Below are positions 8,800 to 17,212 of a stretch of 48,748 nucleotides of DNA, one piece after another. This DNA comes from Hyphococcus sp. GTDB taxonomy: Bacteria > Pseudomonadota > Alphaproteobacteria > Caulobacterales > Parvularculaceae. The DNA lies in the NCBI GenBank assembly GCA_021776345.1, contig JAJFGC010000091.1, positions 1-48,748 on the forward strand, read 5' to 3'. Within the stretch, counting starts at the first letter, position 1, and each line of letters begins with the position of its first letter. A program made the position numbers and the translations under genes. The notes under the pieces were generated by a model. The model was given only the letters and a program-made list of their open reading frames with translations, was not told the origin of the DNA and did no database searches.

Positions 8800-11700
8800 G
8801 CCTGTGCGGCACGGTTTTTCGCGACCAATTGGTATACATTTTCGATCGTACGGCATTGAGCGCGCCAGGCATGCTCTTCAGTCAACTGCGCCAACACCTT
8901 CGGAGACGGTTTCGCGGCGCTCCCTTTATCCAATAGTCGCTTGATTGCTGCCGAACAGGCGTTCGCGTCATAGGGCGGATAAATTTCACCAAGATCATAA
9001 CGCTCGACAAATTTTCTGATCTCCTGGAGGTCTGACGCCACGATCGGCAAACCAGCAAAAGCCATCTCAAAGAGCTTGTTCGGCATCGCGTATTCGTAGG
9101 ATAGCGTCACCGGCAAGATCGGGATCACTCCGACGTCGGCGCTTTTAATAAAACTGACGACCGTTGCCGCTGGCACGGGATCAACTAAATGGAAACGGTC
9201 GGCGACACCCAGTTTTTCCGCCTCAGCCCGCAGGGAAACGACCGTTTCTTCCCGCTGAGGCCCTACAGTCGCGAATTCAACATCCGGTAGCGAAACCAGC
9301 GCCTTCAAGACCATATCAATGCCGCGGTTGAGCGTGACGAAACCTACGTAAACAATGAGTTTCGTCTCGCGCGACAAGCCGAGACGTATGCGCAAGGTGT
9401 CTGTGCCTGTCTCAGTTTCATTCTCACCCTCACCCTCTATTACTGGTGCGTTTCTTACAACCGCCGGACGGGTGATATTGTATTTCCGCTGGAGGTGGTC
9501 GGCGATGGCGTCGCTTACTGTGATGACGGCATCGCAGTCCTTGATTGACCGCTTTTCGAGCCACTCGATTGTCTTTTGCCGGATCGGCGGCGGCGGCGGC
9601 TGGCGGTGCGTTTCAAGCTCGTGCGAATCGTAAATCAGCGCCGCACCGGTTTTCTTGGCAGTTGCGCGTCCTGTCGGTAGCGTGTGGAGATCATGAGCAT
9701 GGACCACATCGGGACGCCACTCAGCGACATCTTGCGCGACGGCGTCGCTGAACGCCGCATATTTAAGGAACTGACTGCAACGGCTAATAATGAAGCGGCT
9801 GGCTGGTTTAATTACCAGTTTGCGTGTTGCCGCCTTGGTGATAGAGGCAAGTTTCGTGACCACTAGCTTGAAGGGCGCAAAAGGGCCATCATTACGCGCC
9901 GACTCAGCAAGCCGCTTGAGTCGCGCCGATCGGAATGGACTATACGCCGGTGCTGCTGCAGCTGAACCCGAGAGCGTCTCTTCAGCAAGCTTAAGTTCGC
10001 GCTGCAATATTGAGTTTCTTTCCCGTAGCACGTTTACCTTGCGCTCAAGCGAGCGCATTTTCACACCATTATCTCGATCGTGATGGATCGCTCGCACAAT
10101 GTAGTCGAGCGGCGTATCGAGATCGATCGACATTGGCCTCGAGTTTACTTCCTGATAAAGGTTGTGCAGTTTCTGGGCGACGACATTCGCGTCATGATGC
10201 GCCTCGCAATATGCGCGGCCCGCCTGGGACAAGCGCGCACGCTCGTTCAAGTCCAAGATCAACCGTTGCAAGACAGTGGCCACGGACTCCGGCGTGGCGA
10301 CGGCAATCGGCAACTCGCCGCCCAGATGATGTATAAGATCTTCACGCACATAGGAAACAACGGGCTTGCCAAGAGCCATCGCTTCTACTGCAAGGACGCC
10401 GTACCATCCGATACGTAGCTGGTCGACAATTATATCGGCGCGCTGATAGATTTTTCGCGCCTCGTTTTGCGGAACACCTTCGACGAGTTCAAAATCGAAG
10501 CTCACCCCATTGCGCTGCAGTCGCTCCACGGCGGCAAGCACGGCGTCGCTGCCTTTTACGCCCCGACGGCTTGGCGCATGAACAACGAGCGGTCTCGGGT
10601 TGTCGCCGAGGCCTATAAACGGCCATTTTTCAAGATTAATCGCGCGCTCAACAATGCGCGCCTCGGGCAAATAGGTTTGCAATTCCGGATCGACAACAAC
10701 GACTTCATCGGCGATTGCGCTGGCAAAATCGAGTATACGGCGTTTGGTCTCGTCATTGCCGCCGCTCTGGAGTTCACCTATCTCGCTTTCCGCATAATGA
10801 AAGGGTGTCATTGCTTTAAAGGTGCGGAAGAGTCGCGCCTCACTGCCGCGAAAATGCATGACAATCCGTTTACCGGCGGCCTTTAAGAGAAGCAGGTCGA
10901 AGCCAGCAGGAAATGCGCCGGTTGTCGGATCGATCATGAAACTGCGAGCGTGAAAATGAAAAATGTCAAAATCGTCGATCACCGCCCGCAAGGCGCCGGT
11001 CATTTCCACCGGATCGGCGGCGGATTTTACGGGATAATTGAGATCTGCCGCGTAACCGAATTTTGACGGCAAAACGTGAAGGCTCCTCGCGCTCACGCCA
11101 GGCAGTCGATCCAACGCACGGGCAAGGACCGCGGGTTGACCGGCGGATGGCGTGGGACCGTGAAGAACGCGAATTTCCTCAGCGTTGGCGTCCATCTGTG
11201 CCCCGATGATGGGGTCGATCAGCTTTTCAGGAGGGGCGCCCGCCGCCTTCGCATAGACCTCGAGCAGACGCCGCTCCTGCACTTCCCACGCAAAATTCGC
11301 GATGACCTCGCGCCGAACTTTCTGATCGCGGGCGCCTGCGGATCTATTCGACAGCAACGCATCAATGGTTTTAGCGGCGCCTGCCGGATCGTCGAAGTCG
11401 ACAACCTTGCCGGCGCCGTATTCTTTCATAAAGCCGCTCAAAGCTTTTAGAGGTGGCGCGACAACCGGAAGGCCGGCAAACACAAACTCGAACAGCTTTG
11501 TTGGCAGAGAATATTCTGTGTTTCCATAACGCTCAAATGGAATGACGCCGAGGTCAGCATCCGACAAGTATCGCCAGACTTGATCGTGAGGCGCATAAGG
11601 CAGCCAGTGAACGCGCTGCTTGACGCCGCACGCCTCTGCGGCCGCCTGGATCGCATCAACATGATCGCCTTTATTATTGGTGATAATCGCAAAGTGCGTA

Positions 11701-12434
11701 TCTGGCAGATGATGTAGCACAGGCATGACGCGCTCGACGCCGCGACCGGCTTTGGTCTGTCCTGCATAAACAATAAGCGGCGCCGCACCGATATCGAGGT
11801 TCGCCTTGACTGTGCCGACCGCATCATTGAGAGGCGGATAAAGCGCCGGCGCGTTGAAAATAGTCCGCATCGGCGGCAAACTGCCATATTGCTCCTTCAG
11901 AACGCCTGCAAGCCCCTCCGTCGCTGTCAGATGGTAGTCCGCATCATGAATGAATGCCGCCTCTATATCGCCGGCGAGCGTGCGGAACGCTGGTGGAATA
12001 TGGCTTGAGCCAGCGACCCATTCATGATTGTCATGAATCCAGTAAACAGGGCGGTTACTGGCATCGCGGCGGATTGCTTCGCCGAGCCCCATAAGATACA
12101 TATCGTGTGTATGCAGAACATCTGGCGCGAAGTCAGCAGCGAAACTGCGCACGTTTCGGAAGAAACATGCCATCGCCGTCAAGTGGTGGCGAAATCGAAC
12201 CTTTTCATCACTCTCGTCAGGTTTCCTTTTCGGGATCTCATCGTATTTCGAAAAGAAAAGGCAGCGGACGCCATTGTGGTATTCCTCCAAAGGGCTGTCG
12301 GCCAAGACTGCTTTCGCCGAGCGGCCAACAAGAACAAAGTCCGGAAACATTTTCCGCATTGCCGCGGCCATCTTGAGAACGCGGCTGTCGCGAACAATGT
12401 CGTTCATCACAACCATCATACCGCGGCGAGCCAT
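8796..12434 (-). CDS. Triple-module glycosyltransferase (two GT-B modules, coiled coil, 5'-truncated third GT-B module)
   Basis: 1212 aa. Modules 1-2 parallel the 902-aa GT (MNDIVRDSRVLKMAAAM; EEIRVLHGPTPSAGQPAVLARALDRL; DQLRIGWYGVLAVEAMALGKPVVSYV). Then a coil (KMRSLERKVNVLRERNSILQRELKLAEETL). Then a GT starting mid-domain (DAVAQDVAEWRPDVVHAHDLHTLPTG...MPNKLFEMAFAGLPIVASDL). Confidence 0.8.
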   Translation of the reverse strand: MARRGMMVVMNDIVRDSRVLKMAAAMRKMFPDFVLVGRSAKAVLADSPLEEYHNGVRCLFFSKYDEIPKRKPDESDEKVRFRHHLTAMACFFRNVRSFAADFAPDVLHTHDMYLMGLGEAIRRDASNRPVYWIHDNHEWVAGSSHIPPAFRTLAGDIEAAFIHDADYHLTATEGLAGVLKEQYGSLPPMRTIFNAPALYPPLNDAVGTVKANLDIGAAPLIVYAGQTKAGRGVERVMPVLHHLPDTHFAIITNNKGDHVDAIQAAAEACGVKQRVHWLPYAPHDQVWRYLSDADLGVIPFERYGNTEYSLPTKLFEFVFAGLPVVAPPLKALSGFMKEYGAGKVVDFDDPAGAAKTIDALLSNRSAGARDQKVRREVIANFAWEVQERRLLEVYAKAAGAPPEKLIDPIIGAQMDANAEEIRVLHGPTPSAGQPAVLARALDRLPGVSARSLHVLPSKFGYAADLNYPVKSAADPVEMTGALRAVIDDFDIFHFHARSFMIDPTTGAFPAGFDLLLLKAAGKRIVMHFRGSEARLFRTFKAMTPFHYAESEIGELQSGGNDETKRRILDFASAIADEVVVVDPELQTYLPEARIVERAINLEKWPFIGLGDNPRPLVVHAPSRRGVKGSDAVLAAVERLQRNGVSFDFELVEGVPQNEARKIYQRADIIVDQLRIGWYGVLAVEAMALGKPVVSYVREDLIHHLGGELPIAVATPESVATVLQRLILDLNERARLSQAGRAYCEAHHDANVVAQKLHNLYQEVNSRPMSIDLDTPLDYIVRAIHHDRDNGVKMRSLERKVNVLRERNSILQRELKLAEETLSGSAAAAPAYSPFRSARLKRLAESARNDGPFAPFKLVVTKLASITKAATRKLVIKPASRFIISRCSQFLKYAAFSDAVAQDVAEWRPDVVHAHDLHTLPTGRATAKKTGAALIYDSHELETHRQPPPPPIRQKTIEWLEKRSIKDCDAVITVSDAIADHLQRKYNITRPAVVRNAPVIEGEGENETETGTDTLRIRLGLSRETKLIVYVGFVTLNRGIDMVLKALVSLPDVEFATVGPQREETVVSLRAEAEKLGVADRFHLVDPVPAATVVSFIKSADVGVIPILPVTLSYEYAMPNKLFEMAFAGLPIVASDLQEIRKFVERYDLGEIYPPYDANACSAAIKRLLDKGSAAKPSPKVLAQLTEEHAWRAQCRTIENVYQLVAKNRAAQA

Positions 12435-12594
12435 GGCGTTTATCCTTGCTTACGGCGCACGGCGCGCCATTGATAGGTTAACCCGCTTCTACGCGAGGTC
12501 GCCACGATGGGAAAGCGCTGCGTTGAAAGTCTTGTTCCTGCTAAAAACCGGAATTGATGCTTAGCTTGCATAACCTTAGCGGCTAAACTGTACT

Positions 12595-12905
12595 CAGCGT
12601 TGTTGGCACGAAAGTGTAGAGCCTCTCCAGCAGGTGATCATCGTCGGCGTAACGCGCCAAAGCTGCTTCCGCTTCGCGCGCCGCGCATTGACGGCGAATT
12701 GGAGATGTCTGGGATCGATATCACTCAATCGAGGCGCGCCAAATATATAGCCAAACCGCATAAGTCGCTCTCGCAACGCGGGAAGACCTTCCTGCGCTGT
12801 CACACGGAGGGTATCGCCTCTGGCGACTGTCTTGTTATTCCAACTGCCAGTTTTAAACGGTTATACGCTTTTGTAATCCATGGCAGGGAAGGGCGGAGAC
12901 CCTGC
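12595..12905 (-). pseudogene. Possible degenerate coding remnant, family unrecognised
   Basis: Minus-strand frames join through a frameshift into a protein-like string: ARGDTLRVTAQEGLPALRERLMRFGYIFGAPRLSDIDPRHLQFAVNARR / EAEAALARYADDDHLLERLYTFVPTTLSTV*. No intact ORF. Confidence 0.3.
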
Positions 12906-12956
12906 TGCGACAACACCGCCAGGCATCGGAGAATTTGATGAAGAATTGGCGTTGGT

Positions 12957-14324
12957 TTAGGCCGACTTGTTGTAGGATAAAGCGTTCTCATATGCTGCGA
13001 TGACAGACGGCGCCTCATTTTCCCAGTTGTGGATTTTTGCGGCTGCGAGCGCGGCGCGTCGTTGCCGGTTGAGAGCTTCAATCGAAATGCTGTTTAGAGC
13101 AACTGCGATTGCGTCAGGTGAAGTTCCAGCATAGGTGACGCCGGCGCCGGTCTCCTCGACGAGGCGGGCCATTTCCGGCAAATTGCTGACGGCAAGCAAA
13201 AGCCCAGCCATCAGATATTCAAAAAGCTTATTCGGTAACGCGTAACGTTTGTGTAAGGACAAGTCTGGCAAGGCCAGAAAACCGATGTCGAACTGGCTTG
13301 CGGCGTCAATAAGATCGTCAACCGCAACTGGCGGCAGGAAGTGTACGCGTTCCTGTATTTGGTGCAGCGCCGCGTGCGCTTCTAATTTTTGAATGTAACT
13401 TGGATGCCCGGGCCCACGTACATGAAATGACAGATGTGGTTCCCACATGCAAACACTCTCAATCGTTTCTTCTAGTCCTCGACCAGGCGCGATTACGCCT
13501 TGGTAGAGAACGCGGATCTCGTTGGCGCTTGGGCGAAAATTGATCGTCCTATAGGTCGGTGTGTTCCGCAGCACCATGGCTGGAGTCGTCAATTTATAGC
13601 GCTGGCTAAGAAACTTTGCGATCGACGCGGACACGGCGGTCGTGACAGCTGCGCCCGGAATATGTTTTTGTTCGACGGCGTCAATAATTGGCCGGGTAAA
13701 GCGAACCCAACTCAGATCCTGGGCGAATTGTTCAACGGCCAACTCATGGCTATCATAGACATAGACGCTGCCATTCATCGCAGCAGCTTGTGCAGCAATC
13801 GGCAAAGTCTGCCAGTCATTGGCGATGACAAGCATTGGACAGTCCGCGCTCTGGGCCGCTTCAATTGCTGCGTCATACATCGGGCGAAGGTGAGGGGATT
13901 GGCGCCAATAATCCTCAAGGTATCGGTCGGTCGCGCTGACGCCGGCTTGCTGGATCATACGACTGGCTTTCGCCGCCGTCTGCATTGCAAGCTCACTAAT
14001 CGGCGCATGACTCTCGCGAAGCCGCTGAGAAACTGTCGCGAATGGCGTCGCGAAGCTTGAGTTGCGCCGGCCAAGTGCTTCTGCAACCGGCGCAAGCATT
14101 TTCCCCGCCATTTGGCCGAGGGTCTGTTCGAAAGGTAGCGCTGCTCTCGGTTGGGCGCCGACCGCCGAGACGCTCGTTACAGGCCATTGTGGCGGCGCAC
14201 TCAAGCCGCCATCCAATCCAATGCCCATGACGCTCCACCCTGCAGCCGTTAGCGTATCTCCCATGCGGCGGACACGCGGATCATCTGCCACGGGAGACCA
14301 GGTCAGGAGAAGGGCATGTTTCAT
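12957..14324 (-). CDS. GT-B family glycosyltransferase
   Basis: 455 aa: MKHALLLTWSPVADDPRVRRMGDTLTAAGW...VYVYDSHELAVEQFAQD...VLYQGVIAPGRGLEETIESV...YALPNKLFEYLMAGLLLAVSNLPEMARLV. Confidence 0.8.
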   Translation of the reverse strand: MKHALLLTWSPVADDPRVRRMGDTLTAAGWSVMGIGLDGGLSAPPQWPVTSVSAVGAQPRAALPFEQTLGQMAGKMLAPVAEALGRRNSSFATPFATVSQRLRESHAPISELAMQTAAKASRMIQQAGVSATDRYLEDYWRQSPHLRPMYDAAIEAAQSADCPMLVIANDWQTLPIAAQAAAMNGSVYVYDSHELAVEQFAQDLSWVRFTRPIIDAVEQKHIPGAAVTTAVSASIAKFLSQRYKLTTPAMVLRNTPTYRTINFRPSANEIRVLYQGVIAPGRGLEETIESVCMWEPHLSFHVRGPGHPSYIQKLEAHAALHQIQERVHFLPPVAVDDLIDAASQFDIGFLALPDLSLHKRYALPNKLFEYLMAGLLLAVSNLPEMARLVEETGAGVTYAGTSPDAIAVALNSISIEALNRQRRAALAAAKIHNWENEAPSVIAAYENALSYNKSA

Positions 14325-14399
14325 GAAAAATGAACCGATGCCGGCCTTCGTGTTGCCGGGCTTATTGGCAGTCGCAGAATGGAAATGGCAAAAGCAATC

Positions 14400-14724
14400 A
14401 TGACGTCGTTACAAATACACGAAATCAATGCAATCGACGATAACTGCCATATCGGCAAAAGGCACAAATATCCGGCGCTTTTCGCACATCTTGGTGGGGT
14501 CACGTATTGGCCACATGTTTCTGTCGGCCAAAAACGTCTCCATCGGTCTGAAAGCACCAGTCGGAGACGGCTGCAAGGTGCAAGATAGCGTTTGCGCATA
14601 TGAGGGTGTCGTGCCTGAAGACGAGGTTTCTGTAGGCCTTTTTGCCTGTCTACGAACCTCGCGACGCCGCCCGCCTTGGCGAATCGAAAATCAAGGCACG
14701 GGGAAATTATCGCTTACCGATTAA
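14400..14724 (+). pseudogene. Degenerate wbpD-like N-acetyltransferase remnant
   Basis: MTSLQIHEINAIDDNCHIGK, then a frameshift, then TNIRRFSHILVGSRIG..VSIGLKAPVGDGCKVQDSVCAYEGVVPEDEVSVGLFACLRT. Parallels intact Wbp[78 protein letters not shown]. Confidence 0.85.
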
Positions 14725-15851
14725 TGGCCTGCATTCATAAGACCGAGAAGGCGGGCGGCGGTTTCAGCCGCGCTAGGAGGGCGTTCGCCCGCGGCTCTGA
14801 TGTCGCCCTTACGAAGCGTGCTCAATTGTAATGCCGGATCGACATCGCTGACGCGCAGGTCGCGCCGCCATGGGCCATCACCGCAAGCAATAATCGGTTT
14901 GTCGGTGGCAAGATACTCGACGATTTTGCTTGGCGGCACCTTGCTTTTAGTGGACGCAACGTAGATCAGGCCATCCGCCGCTGAAATGTAGCTGAGCGCG
15001 TCTTCGTATGATTTCACGCCATGTATTGTGATCGCAGCTGACGCACTGCTTTTCTGAAGTATGCGTGTTTCTTTATCTGTTAGTCTACCAACAAAATGTA
15101 GCATGAGGCTCGGCGTTATCTCCAGGGCCTTTTCATATAAACGCAGTATATCTTCAATGCTTGCTAAGGGATCAGAAAGCGCAATGGAGCCAGCGTGAAC
15201 GATGTTGATACTATCAGCGGGCAGGTTAGTGCGGCGTCCGAGGTTAGGCGGTGCAAAGTGCGCCAAAACCTTCGCCCGCTTCGCGCCGAGAGAGTTCAGT
15301 TCGTCGGCGACGAAATGATCGACGCAAGTAATGAGATCCATTTTTTTGATCCATTTTTTTGCAATGACGCGCTCGCCGATACGACGGTGGAAGGCCATTC
15401 TTTCACGCCGATGAGGCGCATCGAGCCAATGGTCCCGAAAGTCTGCCGCCCAGCTAACCGATGGCCACTGGCGTTTGAATGCTAGGCCGGCAGCATGGAT
15501 CGATTCCGGCGGTGAGGTCGTTAGAACCCAGTCCGGCGTGCCGTCAAGGGCCTTAATGGCGGCGCGGGCGGCGCTTGTGGTCCAGCGAATATCGGGATCG
15601 GGCCAGAGTAACCAGTTTCGTGCATGATCGCGCGGGCTCTTCCTCGCGGAAATTATCGTCGTCGCAGGGTCTCTGTTTGGGTGGGGTACTGCGAGCCCGA
15701 TTTCATCGGTAGGCAAACTCGGTGCAACAACAAAGACGTTTGAACCCTCGTTGCGTAATGCCTGTGCAAGAAGAAATGGGCGACGGGCGCCGCCAGAAGC
15801 CGCTGGTGGATAATGGCGCGTAACAAGGACAATCCGTAACTGAGGCGCCAT
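14721..15851 (-). CDS. Glycosyltransferase, GT4/group 1 type
   Basis: 376 aa: MAPQLRIVLVTRHYPPAASGGARRPFLLAQALRNEGSNVFVVAPS...WVLTTSPPESIHAAGLAFKRQWPSVSWAADFRDHWLD...KIVEYLATDKPIIACGDG. Confidence 0.75.
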   Translation of the reverse strand: MAPQLRIVLVTRHYPPAASGGARRPFLLAQALRNEGSNVFVVAPSLPTDEIGLAVPHPNRDPATTIISARKSPRDHARNWLLWPDPDIRWTTSAARAAIKALDGTPDWVLTTSPPESIHAAGLAFKRQWPSVSWAADFRDHWLDAPHRRERMAFHRRIGERVIAKKWIKKMDLITCVDHFVADELNSLGAKRAKVLAHFAPPNLGRRTNLPADSINIVHAGSIALSDPLASIEDILRLYEKALEITPSLMLHFVGRLTDKETRILQKSSASAAITIHGVKSYEDALSYISAADGLIYVASTKSKVPPSKIVEYLATDKPIIACGDGPWRRDLRVSDVDPALQLSTLRKGDIRAAGERPPSAAETAARLLGLMNAGH

Positions 15852-17206
15852 CAGGCTTTCAAGATTTTGTCGCCATGGCTCTCTGCAAACTTTGCGAGCG
15901 CGTTGCGCGTGTCGATGATGAGTGGGGCCGAATCCACGATCAATTCATAGTCGACATTGTCATGGTCTGTTGAGATCAGGACAGCATCGTAACCTGATAG
16001 ATTCTCACGTGTAAATTCAATCGATTTTAGACCGTTAAATTCGGGGTGGTCGCGCGTATGCGGAACAACGGGTATGTAGGGATCATAGAAATCCACCTTC
16101 GCGCCTCTTTCCTGCAACATCTCGATAAGGTGCAGCGACGGACTTTCACGCATGTCGTCAACCCCTTTTTTATAGGCGAGGCCGGAAACGAGAATACGGG
16201 AGCCGGAGATGGATTTTTGCGATTTCTGGCTGAGCCCTTGGGCGACGGTTTCGATGACAATACGCGGCATGCCCATAACAACGTCGCCGGCGAGCTCAAT
16301 GAAGCGGGTGGATTGTCGGTGCGCGCGCGCTTTCCACGTCAGGTAAAACGGGTCGATCGGTATGCAGTGTCCCCCAAGACCGGGGCCAGGGTAAAAGGCC
16401 ATATACCCAAAGGGCTTTGACTTTGCGCCTTCGATTACATCCCAGATATCGATATCCATCCCCTGAAAGACGACCTTTAGCTCATTGACGAGGGCGATGT
16501 TCACAAGCCGGAATATATTCTCCGTTAGTTTCACCGCCTCAGCCGTTTTCATATTTGGGACCATGAAAGGCGTTGTGATGGTCGCGTAAAGCGCTTTCGC
16601 CATTTGGCGTTCGGGCTCAGAATCGGCGCCCACAACCTTTGGAATGGAGCTGGTATCGAAATCAGGATTGCCGGGATCTTCCCTCTCCGGAGAATAAGCG
16701 ATGGCGAAGTCGACGCCGGCTTTTAAGCCACTTTCCTCAAGGATTGGACGAACCACTTCTTCCGACGTACCGGGATATGTGGTCGATTCAAGAATAACGA
16801 TCTGCCCTTTGCGCAAATGCTTAGCGATGGCGCGCGATGTGTGTTCCACGTAAGAAATGTCGGGTTCGCGGTGTATGTTCAGCGGCGTCGGTACGCACAT
16901 CAAGATTGCATCAGGCTCCTTAAGACGGGTTTCGTCTGTCGTCGCCTCCATGCGGCCTGTTTCATTCATCTTGGTAAGTCGGTCGTCGGTAATATGCTTG
17001 ATGTAAGTTTTGGCGTTTTTGATGGCGCCGACTTTTTCTTGGTCGACGTCATAGCCGAGCACCCGAATCCCAGCATTAATAAAGGCTTCTGCAAGCGGCA
17101 AGCCGACATAACCTAGGCCGATAATGCCTACTGTCAGGTCGCGAGACTTCGCTTTTGCTACGAAATCTTCTGCCAGCTGTTCGCTTTGCGCTATTTGATT
17201 CGTCAT
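15851..17206 (-). CDS. wbpA: UDP-N-acetyl-D-glucosamine 6-dehydrogenase (WbpA-like)
   Basis: 451 aa: VGIIGLGYVGLPLAEAFINAGIRVLGYDVDQEKV...ILESTTYPGTSEEVVRPILEESGL...GPGLGGHCIPIDPFYLTWKA. Confidence 0.88.
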   Translation of the reverse strand: MTNQIAQSEQLAEDFVAKAKSRDLTVGIIGLGYVGLPLAEAFINAGIRVLGYDVDQEKVGAIKNAKTYIKHITDDRLTKMNETGRMEATTDETRLKEPDAILMCVPTPLNIHREPDISYVEHTSRAIAKHLRKGQIVILESTTYPGTSEEVVRPILEESGLKAGVDFAIAYSPEREDPGNPDFDTSSIPKVVGADSEPERQMAKALYATITTPFMVPNMKTAEAVKLTENIFRLVNIALVNELKVVFQGMDIDIWDVIEGAKSKPFGYMAFYPGPGLGGHCIPIDPFYLTWKARAHRQSTRFIELAGDVVMGMPRIVIETVAQGLSQKSQKSISGSRILVSGLAYKKGVDDMRESPSLHLIEMLQERGAKVDFYDPYIPVVPHTRDHPEFNGLKSIEFTRENLSGYDAVLISTDHDNVDYELIVDSAPLIIDTRNALAKFAESHGDKILKA

Positions 17207-17212
17207 CGACGC

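Noticed and set aside
9589-9602. GGC-rich microsatellite as a phase-variation tract
   Set aside because: Short imperfect repeat encoding a Pro run inside the fusion GT; trinucleotide changes would keep the frame, so there is no evidence for switching.
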